From Rubritalea tangerina (lineage in GTDB: Bacteria; Verrucomicrobiota; Verrucomicrobiia; Verrucomicrobiales; Akkermansiaceae): a DNA stretch of 64,000 nucleotides. The position numbers and the translations under genes are program-made. The DNA lies in contig NZ_JBHUJB010000073.1 of the NCBI RefSeq assembly GCF_042683245.1, positions 90,661 to 154,660 on the forward strand, in the 5' to 3' direction. Position 1 is the stretch's first letter, and every line of letters starts with the position of its first letter. The notes beneath the pieces are model-generated. The model ran no database searches, was not told where the DNA came from, and saw only the letters and a list, made by a program, of their open reading frames with translations. This document shows, in pieces, positions 44,100 to 54,850 of this stretch.

Positions 44100-47000
44100 A
44101 TGAAAAAGCTTTCTACCACAGCTCTTCAAAACCCTGATCAACGGGGGTTTGCCCTGATAGCCTGTTTATCGATCATGACCTTGTTGGTGATGTTGGTGGT
44201 GGGGATGTTGAGTTTATCGACGAGTGAGTCGAAAGCGGCCACTCAGGAGAAGTATGCGATGGAGGCTCGGGCGAATGCGCGCATGGCGTTGATGGTGGCA
44301 TTGGGTGAGTTACAGGAGGCGGTGGGGCCAGACACACGTGTGACAGCGAATTCTTCTATTTTAGAGGAAGCGGGCGCAACTGGGTACCAGAGCAACTATT
44401 TGGGTGTATGGTTGCCGATGACGATGGAAAAGACAGTGGATGGAGAGGTCAGAAGGAAGCTAACCAATACATTTGAGTTAGAAGAGTTAGCTGAGGAGTA
44501 CAGAACAAGTTGGGATGGTGGGGACAAAGAGCGTGGTGGTCGATTTCTTAAATGGATGGTTTCTGAGACGCAATTAAATCAAAGAGACATTGATTTACCG
44601 AAGCGTCCTGACATCCTTGATTCAAATGAATATGTTACCATTGTGGGAGAGGGCTCATTGGGAGTTCAGGCACCAAGAACGGAGCATATGAGAGTGGGGA
44701 TGGTGGATTTAGAGAGTGGAGCGTATGCATGGGGGGTGCTAAGTGAGAACATGAAGGTCCGAGTGAACGAATCTCATGCCTTGGCTGAGGGGAGGATGGA
44801 AAAGCTTACTGAGCGGTGTGCCATTCCAGTGAGTGGCATCAAATCTTGGAACAGAGCAAATGACCCCTTACGTCGTGACGTTGGGAAGGAATTTTTAACG
44901 TCGAATAACAAAGTTAGAGAAGATATGGATAATGCCATTACTCAGGGAACGATGGCTTTGTTAGGTGATGGATCACCGTCACTAGCTGGGGATCTTAAGC
45001 CGTATTTTTTTGATATTTCGACTCATTCAGTGGGGTTATTAACCAATCCAAAGTGGGGGGGGTGGAAACAAGATTTGAATACATTGGCTGAGCTACCTAA
45101 TGATCCTTCATCGAAGGTTAAGAGACCTGCGCAATACAGTTTGAGACGAACTGAGCCCAATGCTCCACTGGGTGGCTGGATAGAAGCACCGAATGGCAAT
45201 CAGTTTATTTTTGCGACTAAGAATTATGCATTAAGTGGTTGGACATCAACTGGAGAGTTCAACAACATGGGGGATGTAGGTCCTGCATGGGATGATTTAC
45301 TGGAGTATATGAACTCTTATAAGAAGTATTCGGAGGGAGGTTCCACAGAATGGTTAGGTAGTATACCAAGTTTTAAGAAGGGAGCTGACATGAATAAGGT
45401 TTATGCCTCACAAAGTTGGCGCTTTAACTTGCCTGTATTCAGAAAAAGTATGTGGCAGCTTTCTCTTTTTACAAATCCAGATCCAAGCGATAACGCGAAA
45501 AGTAATGTTTATGTTGCGGTGAAGCCGATTTGTGAAGTGTGGAATCCCAACAATGTTCCTTTAGTAATGCCACCAGATTTTCGTCTGCGAGTGGACCAGG
45601 AGGCGTTTCCTTTGTCCCTAAGTTATGAAGTTTCTGGAGGTAAGTCTGGGGTGGTGCATTTGAGTGATGTCTTTCGAGGGGGATACTTAATTGATTTCAA
45701 TGGCATGGAGATTCCGGCAGGTGAGTCGGTCTATGTTTCAGATATCGATGCTGAAGTTTCCAATCATGAGCATTACAAGGAGGTGAAAGTTGGAGGATTA
45801 GCTAATTTGAGAGGTGGCTTGTATCGTCAAGGAGCTCCACTTATTGAGGATTAAAAGGGGGGGAGTATTTCGATCCAAGTTTCTACTCGGGGAGGTGTTC
45901 ATCAAACATCCAATGACATTAGAGTTTTTGACACCTCAAATAATGCACCGAGTGCTTTTGTGAGTGAAAATCGTTCTTGGGTTAATCAGTCTGATTTAAA
46001 ATTTTTTGGTGAAAGTTATCAGAAAAGGACGATATCTCCGGGGTCGATTGGGGCACCCGAGCCGTTCTTTCTGGTAGGGGTGAAATTGAAAGATGAGTTT
46101 GGTGTGGCACAAGAGAACCCTCCAGCAGGAGAGGTGTCTGAAATCGAGAAGTCATCGGTACCGCCATGGATTTATCATGGGTTGCCAACCAACAAGTATT
46201 CGTTTCATCTTGGAAAGTTTGCCCACACATTGGATACAAATGGTTACGCATTTTTTGGTCGAACGATTAGTGGTAGCCAACCGCCCTTGCTCTTTGAGGA
46301 GTCGACGATCGCGAAAAATGCAGATGCGGGATACTACGGAAGAGCATCGGGTATTGGGCAGAGTATTTTCGAGGACGGGAGTGTACGCGTGCCGTTGATA
46401 GAGAGGCCGGTTTTACCGTTAACATCCATGATGCAATTGCAGCATTCAGGGCTGGGTGGGTATAGGGTGAATCCAGTCTACCCCGCGAGCGGAATATTAT
46501 GGAATCAGGCGGGGCGCTCTTATTTATCGTTTCCCTACGTGGCGAATGCATTTGGTAATTCCTTCAACTCACCTTACTTTTCAGATTCAGAGATGGAGCG
46601 ACGGGGGGCTTCAGATATTGTGGGGAGGATTCAAAATGGTAGTTGGGATGTCTTACTTCATGACAAATCATGGAAACTCAATGCAGTGCTTTGGGATAGT
46701 TGGTTTATGAGTGGGGTAGGCGATTGGGAAAACTATGTGGATTCTAGTGTTCCAAGCTTGAGTGCTGTCGAGATGGTAGAAAATATTGTCGATATTTCAG
46801 ATGGCAGTGAGGATTTACCGAATAAGCGTCATCGCTCAAGTGTGGTAGATCAGGAGGAAGCCGAGTCTGATTTGATCGATGGTGGTAAGGTGTCTGCTGA
46901 GGCGTATCAGAAGATAGCCAGATACCTAGAGAATCGGGGGCAATTTAATGTTAACTCGACTTCGGAGACGGCATGGAAGTTAGTATTAGCGGGAGCTGAT

Positions 47001-47840
47001 TTGACTACGCGTGATGTGCTATATCTCAAGCCGTCAAGTACGCCAGGTTCGCCGCTTTCGATGGAATGGCAGCTTGAGAGTAGTGCGGGGGAATCTGTGT
47101 ATTCTTTTTCACGATTCAGAGTCCCGATGGGGGAATCGGTTCGAACGGAAGATGTGGTTAGCAAACGTAACCAAAGGTGGCTTGGAGTACGAGCGTTGAA
47201 TGAGAGTGAGCTTGAGTCTTTAGCGGAGAAAATGGTGGAGCAAGTGAAGTTGAGAGGGCCATTTTTGAGCTTGGGAGAGTTCATGAATCGAGGGCTTAAG
47301 TCCTCTGGGGAGGGGCGTTCTCTGAGATATGTTAAAGGAGCTGCTCAAGCAGCGATTGACAATGCGGGCTTGAATGATGCGGTCCGAGCTGACTCCAAGC
47401 CCGTCGATTCATCTACTTTTATTGGGCCGGCTAAGGGGAGTCAGGAGTTTCAAAATGTAGATGCCTTTGGTCACTACGATGCTGAGGGGAATCCTATGAG
47501 GGGCTCAATGATCAAGGGGGCACCAGGATATTTGACTCAAGCTGATTTATTCATGGGGGTAGCGCCATCCTTAAGTGTGAGATGCGACACTTTTACCATA
47601 CGAGCGTATGGGGAATCGAGAGATTCTGCGGGTAAAGTGATGGCTCAGTCATGGTGTGAAGCCGTTGTTAGGAGATTTCCTGAATACGTTGTGGATGAGG
47701 CATCAGGAGGCGACTCAGCTACAGTTAGCATGCTCAACCCAGATGGGACTCTGTCTTCTCTCAAGTCATCAAAAAATGACCAGTATGGGAGGAAGCTCAA
47801 AATTATATCTTTCAAGTATCTTAACCCAAATGAAGTATAG
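44100..47840 (+). pseudogene. Giant GspK-like pseudopilin, paralogue 4, interrupted by in-frame TAA
   Basis: From ATG 44100 the frame gives MKKLSTTALQNPDQRG|FALIACLSIM, then MEARANARMALMVALGELQ, YAWGVLSENMKVRVN, GGWKQDLN and VWNPNNVPLVM. It stops at TAA 45852-45854 after 584 codons. The same frame continues open for about 660 codons to 47840 with LTSMMQLQHSGLG, LWDSWFMSG, FNVNSTSETAWK, RGPFLSLGEFMNRG, RCDTFTIRAYGESRD and SFKYLNPNEV. A seven-G run follows the stop, but the frame is the same on both sides, so the lesion is a nonsense change rather than a slip. A GTG at 45960 could restart without any export signal. The N-terminal product alone would lack the GspK-like C-terminal half. It is probably inactivated or conditionally read through. 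Confidence 0.75.
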
Positions 47841-48563
47841 ATGGCTATGCGTTGTATTTTAGTAGTTTTAGCAATTGTGACCTTAGTGGCCAACGGGTAT
47901 GCGGAGGTGCGCGTAAAGACTGGGCTCAGTGTGGTGATGTTTGAGGGTGGTGCTGGAATTGATCAATTATACTGGCGTGAGGCAGATCAGGCGGTTGATA
48001 AGATCAAAGAGCAGTCAGTTTTAGTATCCTATGGCGCTTTAGATTACCCAACTGAATATTCAGGTTCTATCAATTTGGAGTTGGGAACTCTTCGTGGTGA
48101 GGAATATCAATCAGTAGCAAAGTGTGTACTACCAAAGGGGAGTGCACATGTTTTGGTATTTTTATTTCCAGCAAACTCGGCGAATGGCACCTATCAAGCA
48201 CAGGCATTTGACGTTTCATTAGATGAAGTTCCGGTGGGAGCGCGTATGGTAATAAATGCTTCAAGTAAGCGGGTGCGGGCGTTGTATGGTAAATCAAAGA
48301 ATGACAAATGGATACGCAAGTTTGAGGTGGCTCCAAAGAGAGTGAGAGTAGTGGTTCCTGTTGATAAGGGTGATCCAGCTTTAACTGGTCGACGTATCTA
48401 TGGAGAATACTTCGATCAGGAGGCGAAGGGATGGGAGAAATTACTGAGCACCCGGTGGTATCATACTCCAGATCGTCGCAACTATGTTGTTATTTTTGAT
48501 AGCAAAGGTACACCACGCCCCAACATACGCTATTTTTCCGGTGTCCCGATTAGAGGTGAGTAG
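47841..48563 (+). CDS. Small secreted partner of giant pseudopilin, copy 4 (unknown family)
   Basis: The ATG at 47841 directly abuts the TAG of paralogue 4 (a second ATG is at 47847), a strong sign of translational coupling. The 240-residue protein has a signal peptide (MAMRCILVVLAIVTLVANGYA), an IDQLYWREA motif, a HVLVFLFPAN strand, RMVINASSKR and TRWYHTPDRRNYVVIFDSKG. These blocks recur in copies 1-3. No known domain is recognised. Confidence 0.72.
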   Translation: MAMRCILVVLAIVTLVANGYAEVRVKTGLSVVMFEGGAGIDQLYWREADQAVDKIKEQSVLVSYGALDYPTEYSGSINLELGTLRGEEYQSVAKCVLPKGSAHVLVFLFPANSANGTYQAQAFDVSLDEVPVGARMVINASSKRVRALYGKSKNDKWIRKFEVAPKRVRVVVPVDKGDPALTGRRIYGEYFDQEAKGWEKLLSTRWYHTPDRRNYVVIFDSKGTPRPNIRYFSGVPIRGE

Positions 48564-48779
48564 CGCTTATTTTTTTTGGGGGGTAATTTTTTTGAACTGT
48601 AGGGTTCTGGTGGTAGTATTTGGGTTAGGTTGCTGATTCTTGGATTTATGTTTCTGTGTCATGTTTTGATAAGTTTCCTGACAATTAGGGGCTAAGATTT
48701 GGGAGCAGAGGGCCGTGAATAGGTACAGAAACTTGGGGGGGGATGATGCTCTCCTTGTTTTGTGAACACATACCCACTT

Positions 48780-51364
48780 ATGAGCAGAAGATTTGGAATG
48801 ATAGTAGCGGCGTGTTTGGCGATACCATTCGCGTTACAGGCTGAGGTTGTCGATGTGATACCACAACCCGTGGCGTTAAAAAAGTTAGAGGGAACTGGTT
48901 TTTCATTTGCTGCACCGGTTGTATTGAAAGATGCGACCTCAATGCCTGCGGAGCAGTTGGAGGTATTGACAGGATTGATTGAGAAGGTCACTGAGAAGCG
49001 CTTGGTAAGTTCTGGGACAAGGTCATACTATTCAAAATTGGTAAGGTTGAGGGTGGGCATGAGGCGTACCGCTTGAAGGTATCTGAGGGGGTGATTGAGC
49101 TCGAAGCGAATAGTCACGCTGGAATTTTTTATGGGGTTCAGAGTTTGCTTCAGCTTGTGGATGGTGATGAGGTGGCTGCGGTTGAGATTGTGGATGCGCC
49201 ACGCTATGGCTGGCGGGGATTACATTTGGATGTGTCGCGGCATTTTTTCGATGTTGTATTTATCAAGCGTTACTTGGATTTAATGGCATTGTATAAGTAC
49301 AATGTGTTTCACTGGCATTTGTCTGATGATGATGGTTGGCGATTAGAGAGTAAGAAGTTTCCGAAGCTGACTGAGGTAGGGGCGTATCGGTCACGAGTGG
49401 GGAGGGCTGGTAATCAGGCGAAGGGCTTGAACGTGGATGATGGGAAGCCGTATGGAGGGTTTTATACGCGCGAGGAAGTGAAGGAGATTATAGCCTATGC
49501 AAAGGCGCGCCACATTGAGATTTTACCAGAGATTGATGTGCCTGGGCACTCTAAGGCTATTGTGTTGTCTTATCCGGAGTATGGGACGCATCCGGGTAGT
49601 GACGTGTTGAATATAGGCAATCCTGCGACGGTGAAGTTCCTTGAAGAATTGTTTTCTGAGGTGGCTGAGTTGTTTCCCTTTAGTTATGTTCACATTGGAT
49701 GTGATGAGGTGGGGCTCGGGGGGGCGTGGATGCGCAATGCTGATTGCCAGGCAAAGATGAAGGAATTAGGGACGGATGATCCGCATGTGTTGCACAAGTG
49801 GCTTGTGGAGCATTTACAAAAGCATTTGGCTGGAGAGAAGAAGGAAGCGGTAGCTTGGTGTGAAGTGTTAGATGCTAAAGTCGGCAAGGACACTGTGGTG
49901 ATGGCATGGCGCGACAATGGTGGCTGGATCAAGGCGCCGAAGTTGGGGCATAAGACCGTGGTGACGCCATCGATGCAGACGTATTTCAATTATCAGGAAG
50001 ACATTGGTTCGAATGCTCCAGGGCACGGTGGGTATCGGACTGTGATGGAGAAGGTGTATAAGTTTGACCCAATCGATGAGGGATTGAGTGATGCAGAGAA
50101 GGCATTAGTGTTAGGTGGGCAAGGGTGTGTTTGGACGGAGTTCATCCCCTTACCTCAGCATGTGGAGTACATCACGTATCCACGTGCAGTGGCTTTGTCT
50201 GAGGCTCTCTGGTCACCAAAGCAAAAAAAGGACTGGGATAAATTCCAGAGCCGTTTGGATGCCCACCAGGGGTACATGGATAAGCATGCGATTCAGTATC
50301 GAGTTGCGGCTCCCCTACCTGTGCGAAAGGCGGTGAGTTTTGTGGAGACGGGGCTTGTTCAATTTACGAATCCCAACTCCTCTGGAACGATCTATTATAC
50401 GACTGATGGAAGTGAGCCATCAGCTGCGTCAAATACCTATCGGGAGCCTGGAATTAAGCTGAGTGAGAGTGCTGAAGTGAAAGCCATCGTTGTGTTAGAT
50501 AATGCTCGGGAGAGTTATCGGACTTCTGTAGTAGCTGAGAAGCAAGAAGCCAAAAAGGGGCAGCGTGTGACTGGAGCTAAGCCGGGCTTGGCGTATCGAG
50601 TGTTTGAGAAAAGTGGCAATGATTTTGGAGAGGTATTTAAGCAGGAGCCTGTGAAGCGTGGTCACCTGAAGGGATTAACGATTCCTGAGGAAATGAAGGG
50701 CAAGGACCATTTTATTGTCGCATACGATGGTTACTTGAAGGTGTTGCAGGATGGGAGTTATCATTTCCGTTTGCATGCTGATGATGCTGCGGTGTTGTAT
50801 CTCAATGGGAGGAAGGTAGCTGAGCAAGGAAGTGTGGGTGGCGCGTTTTTGGGGCGTGGCTACCATCCGTTGACTGTGTTATTTCGGGAGGATGCAGGCG
50901 CGGAGCGATTGCGTTTGGAGATGCGTTCAGAGGTTGGGGATTATGTCCCTGTTGGAAAGGACGATATTTACTTTAGTCGTTCGATGCAGCCTCAGGCATT
51001 GTTGAGTGTAGAGACCGACATGAAGGCAGCAGGTAAGCATGTTGCCGGTAATTTACTAGATAGTGATGCGGAGAGCTATTTTCATTCTCAAGGGGGAGTG
51101 AAGCCGGGGCAGCATCTTACGGTGTGGGCGAGCGAGCCAAAGGTAATCAAGGAGGTGGAAGTACTCACTGGACGTGCGAATGGTAGTGATATTTTGGAGG
51201 GAGGTATTTTGGAAGTGAGTTACGATGGAGAGAAGTTTGAAAAGGTCAGTGACTTTACAGGTGGTGTGGCGAAAGGGCGGCCAAAGAAGGCTGTGCGTGC
51301 CGTTCGCATCAAAGTGATCCGACCTCAGGGAAGCTGGTTGATGGTTAGGGAACTCAATTTTTAG
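48780..51364 (+). pseudogene. GH20 beta-N-acetylhexosaminidase, frameshifted near N terminus
   Basis: From ATG 48780 a signal peptide (MSRRFGMIVAACLAIPFALQA) leads into VVDVIPQPVALKKLEG, the GH20 N-terminal domain. The frame then shifts near 49017-49021 (ACAAGG): one missing base, most simply an A, would restore SSGT-KV...KVEGGHEAYRLKV and the rest. The catalytic domain has HLDVSRHFFD, FHWHLSDDDGWRLE and HIGCDEVG with the Asp-Glu pair (Cys replaces the usual Gly). C-terminal parts are a YYTTDGSEPS beta domain, a PA14-like DGSYHFRLHADDAAVLYLNG and a discoidin-like end. Full length would be about 861 residues. It would release terminal GlcNAc or GalNAc outside the cytoplasm. It may be a pseudogene or a sequence error. 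Confidence 0.85.
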
Positions 51365-51505
51365 GTATTGTAGTAATGCCGCTTTGGTTTTCAAATGAGG
51401 CTGCTGGTCATTTGTAAGTATGGTATAAGTGGTGATTCGTTGGCGTGGTGAGGGAGTTTGAAAAATGCACTTCTCAGCTGCTTGATAAAAGGTAGTTTGA
51501 GGGTG

Positions 51506-53020
51506 ATGCCACGCCGACTCATAGCATTTGTTTTATTTTGTGCACTTACGAGCTGCACCACCATACCTATTATTGAACATGAGGTGGTGGAGAGGGCTCG
51601 TCCTGTTCCTCATTCTGGCCCACTTGTACAAGCTTCACAAGAGGTGGTAAGAGGTGGAGCGGATTCGCATTTCATGTTGTTGAATAATGCGGAGGAGGCA
51701 TTGAAATGGCGTCTTGCATTGATAGATTCGGCGAGGAGTTCGTTGGATATTCAGACCTTTATGTGGGAGAGTGATGATGCGGGGGCTTTGCTCTTTGATC
51801 GGGTGTTGAGGGCTGCGGATAGAGGGGTGCGTGTGCGTTTGTTAGTGGATGACATATGGTTTGAGAGTGATGAGCAGGCGATGGCGGCGATTGATGCGCA
51901 TCCGAACCTCTCAATGCGTTTGTACAATCCGAGTAGAGTTCGAGGCGGTAGTGTTAGTCGGGCGATGTATTTTCTGACTAATTATAAGAAGATGAATCGG
52001 CGCATGCATAACAAGACATTCATCGCGGATGGGGTATTTGCTATCAATGGCGGGAGGAACTTAGGTGGGAAGTATTTTGGTTTATCAAAGAAGTACAACT
52101 TTAGGGATCTCGATGTCTTGACGACAGGTCCGGTACTCAGTGAGGTACGCGAAGAATTCGACCTTTTTTGGAATAGCGCCTATGCTTATCCGGCCAAATA
52201 TCTTAGCGATGAGGCAGAGTCATATGATGTGCCATCGAGTTTGAAGAGGATGCGTAAGGTGATCGTTCGTCATGAAGATGGGCTCTTAAAGTCCTATCCG
52301 ATTCGAGTGCGTGATTGGGGAGATGAGCTTAAAATTCTGAGAAATGAGATGGTTTCGGGGCAGGCTCATTTTGTGGGTGACGACCCCTATGGCAGGGAAA
52401 GGATAGTGGTCGATTATGTGACCGAGGCTCTGGCCAATGCGCAATCGGAGATTACGATCATTTCACCGTACTTTATTCCTTATGCGAATCGATTTGATGG
52501 GGTGGATAAGTTGATAGAGAGAGGGGTGAAAGTAAATATTGTGGTGCCCTCATTGGGGGCGAACAACCACACGCCAGCACACAGTCATTACCGGAAGTAT
52601 CGGAAGGCAATATTGGATGCGGGTTGTTCTTTATATGAGTATCATTTCCAACCCGATGCGGGGCAGCGTGCTCTCTGCGACGTAGAGCCTGTGAGAGCGA
52701 GTTTCATAGGTATGCACATGAAGGCGGTTATTATTGACCGGCGGGTTTGCTTTATTGGGTCATTGAACATGGATCCACGGGCGATGGATATCAACACCGA
52801 GGAAGGGATGTTCATAGAATCCGAGGAGCTTACAAAGCAGATGTTAGAGATTGTTGAGGCAATGACTCTCCCTGCGAATGCCTGGAAGCTAGAGCAGACT
52901 GATCGTGGGCGTATTCAATGGCGGGGGGAGTGTGTTCTGACTCGCCAGCCAGCGCGCAACGAGTGGCAGAGAATCATAGATGCGATCACGAGGTGGATTC
53001 CGATTGAGAGTGAGCTATAG
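51506..53020 (+). CDS. Phospholipase D / cardiolipin synthase-like lipoprotein
   Basis: I chose ATG 51506, which gives MPRRLIAFVLFCALTSC, a lipoprotein signal with lipobox LTSC; a TTG 16 codons upstream is less likely. Two HKD motifs are intact: HNKTFIADGVFAINGGRN at about residue 166 and HMKAVIIDRRVCFIGSLNMD at about residue 402. The layout resembles ClsC/YmdC-type phosphatidyltransferases, which make cardiolipin or exchange phosphatidyl groups. The lipid anchor suggests it faces the periplasm. The length of about 504 residues is normal. Confidence 0.87.
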   Translation: MPRRLIAFVLFCALTSCTTIPIIEHEVVERARPVPHSGPLVQASQEVVRGGADSHFMLLNNAEEALKWRLALIDSARSSLDIQTFMWESDDAGALLFDRVLRAADRGVRVRLLVDDIWFESDEQAMAAIDAHPNLSMRLYNPSRVRGGSVSRAMYFLTNYKKMNRRMHNKTFIADGVFAINGGRNLGGKYFGLSKKYNFRDLDVLTTGPVLSEVREEFDLFWNSAYAYPAKYLSDEAESYDVPSSLKRMRKVIVRHEDGLLKSYPIRVRDWGDELKILRNEMVSGQAHFVGDDPYGRERIVVDYVTEALANAQSEITIISPYFIPYANRFDGVDKLIERGVKVNIVVPSLGANNHTPAHSHYRKYRKAILDAGCSLYEYHFQPDAGQRALCDVEPVRASFIGMHMKAVIIDRRVCFIGSLNMDPRAMDINTEEGMFIESEELTKQMLEIVEAMTLPANAWKLEQTDRGRIQWRGECVLTRQPARNEWQRIIDAITRWIPIESEL

Positions 53021-53259
53021 AGCTCGTGTGGGGGCAGTTAAGTTCTCAACATCATTGTTTGATTTCTGGGTGAGGAAATGGCTCTTGTTAGGCAATGCAG
53101 ACAAATTGCTTCACAGTGTGATCAGGAAGAAAAGTTAGATGAAGAATCATCTCTCGCAATGATGTCTATTGTATCGCTGACATCACCTGGGTAGGGGAGA
53201 ATCTGCTGGTGTTATTGGGGCTAGCTATGCTTAGTTAGATTCAATTATTATTTATCGTT

Positions 53260-54000
53260 ATGCAACAAGGTGAGAGATCTGAGTCGGGAGCGCCCATTTA
53301 TCGTTATGAGGAGCGCGAAGTACCCTTTGAGGTAGCAAGTGGTTATGAGCAAACCATTGATAGAGTGAGTGCTCATGTGGAGCAGCACATTGGGGCTGTG
53401 GCATCTGTGTACCATGAGATCATTTCTGATTTAGTGCATCTGGATGTGCATATTGTAGCGCCGACTGCTGAGCGTAATTTTTACACATTAGTGACATCAG
53501 GGATGAGTGATCTTCCCATGAAGGCACCAGAGGGTTATGAGGACCTAGCTTACTCTGAGCTGATGATTTGTTTGCCTGCTGACTGGAAGTTAGGAGAGGA
53601 TGACCTCAAGGATGAGGGGAATTATTGGCCCATTCGTTTGCTAAAGCAACTTGCTCGTTTTCCTCATGAATACCAGACTTGGCTATGGGCGATGCATACG
53701 GTGCCAAATGGGGATCCAGCGGAAGCTTATGCGCCGAACACTGAGTTTAATGGCGTGATGCTTATGCCTCCGATCTTGGCGTCGGAAGCGTTTTATGAGA
53801 TGGAGCTCAGTTCTGAGAAGGTCGTGCATTTTCACGCGCTCATTCCGATGTATTCAGATGAGATGGAACAGAAGTTAAAGATGGGAGCTGAATCATTATT
53901 TGATGGGTTCGACAAGGTGGGGGTGAGTGAGTTGCTAGATGTTAGTCGACCCAGTGTGGTAAAGAGAAAGAAGGGGTTGTTTGGTTTTTTTAGGCGTTAG
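53260..54000 (+). CDS. Suppressor-of-fused (SUFU) domain protein
   Basis: The 246-residue protein contains the SUFU pattern: HLDVHIVAPTAERNFYTLVTSG, then LAYSELMICLPADWKL, WPIRLLKQLARFPHEYQTWL and FNGVMLMPP, with FHALIPMYSDEM near the end. In bacteria such domains are often linked to polymorphic-toxin immunity or unknown roles. No toxin-like gene adjoins it here. The protein has no signal peptide and ends in a basic tail (KRKKGLFGFFRR). Confidence 0.88.
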   Translation: MQQGERSESGAPIYRYEEREVPFEVASGYEQTIDRVSAHVEQHIGAVASVYHEIISDLVHLDVHIVAPTAERNFYTLVTSGMSDLPMKAPEGYEDLAYSELMICLPADWKLGEDDLKDEGNYWPIRLLKQLARFPHEYQTWLWAMHTVPNGDPAEAYAPNTEFNGVMLMPPILASEAFYEMELSSEKVVHFHALIPMYSDEMEQKLKMGAESLFDGFDKVGVSELLDVSRPSVVKRKKGLFGFFRR

Positions 54001-54010
54001 TGATGTGTGG

Positions 54011-54760
54011 CTAAAAGGTGAGAGTTTCTCCATCGCTAGGGATATATAAGTGTTTATCGGATATCGCGGCGGCGGCTGCGGCTTCTCGCAGGGCTTCTCT
54101 GGTGACTGGGCAGTGGTCTAGAGACTCGAGGTGGGTCGCAACGACTTTTGCCTCAGGGGCGGCTTTGCAAAGGGTGATGGTTTCTTCTGCATCCATAATA
54201 ATAGGGGGAGCATCAGGAAAGTGGGCACCACCAGAGTTTGTGACGATGACATCTGGGTGTTTGCTAGAGAGGACTCCTAGGACATCGTCTGTAAGGATGG
54301 TGTCGGATGCGAGGTAAAGCGATGGGGAGTTTGCTTTCTTGAGGAAGTATCCAGTGACATGCCCCATACGGGCGAGCCATTCACCTGAACCGTGTTGAGC
54401 TGGAGTTGGTGAGATATCGATGCCTTCCCAAGTTATGCCAGAGCCGATGGTGTCGATGTTATGAAACCCTTTGTCTTCTATATTTGGTCTATCCACAGCG
54501 TGGCAGATAATGGGGATATGTTTCGGGAGGGCCTCCTGGGCCGATTCATCAAAATGGTCGGGGTGTAGATGTGTGATAAGGACTAGGTCTACTGAGTCGA
54601 TAATGTCGGCGACTGGATGTGGAAGATCCACGGTTGGGTTTGGTGCAATGCCAGCGAATGCGGGTAGGCTTCCTTTAGGCGCAAAGAAGGGATCGAGTAG
54701 AATGGTTTTTCCTGCGTATTTGATCCGCAGTGTGGCGTTACGAATGAGTTGGATGTTCAT
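54011..54760 (-). CDS. Metallo-beta-lactamase-fold hydrolase (UlaG-like)
   Basis: The 249-residue cytoplasmic protein has NATLRIKYAGKTILLDPFF, VLITHLHPDHFD (H-x-H-x-D-H metal site), AQHGSGEW and THLESLDHCPVT. The layout is that of UlaG/UPF0173-like hydrolases acting on small lactones or phosphodiesters; the substrate is unknown. It converges on the SUFU gene with only 10 bp between stops. Confidence 0.87.
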   Translation of the reverse strand: MNIQLIRNATLRIKYAGKTILLDPFFAPKGSLPAFAGIAPNPTVDLPHPVADIIDSVDLVLITHLHPDHFDESAQEALPKHIPIICHAVDRPNIEDKGFHNIDTIGSGITWEGIDISPTPAQHGSGEWLARMGHVTGYFLKKANSPSLYLASDTILTDDVLGVLSSKHPDVIVTNSGGAHFPDAPPIIMDAEETITLCKAAPEAKVVATHLESLDHCPVTREALREAAAAAAISDKHLYIPSDGETLTF

Positions 54761-54850
54761 GGCATTAGAGATGTATCAGTCACTATAATGCCATGCTGAC
54801 TTTTTTCGAGATAGAAAAAGGAGATGTGATGGATTTTGGTGGGGTGTCTA

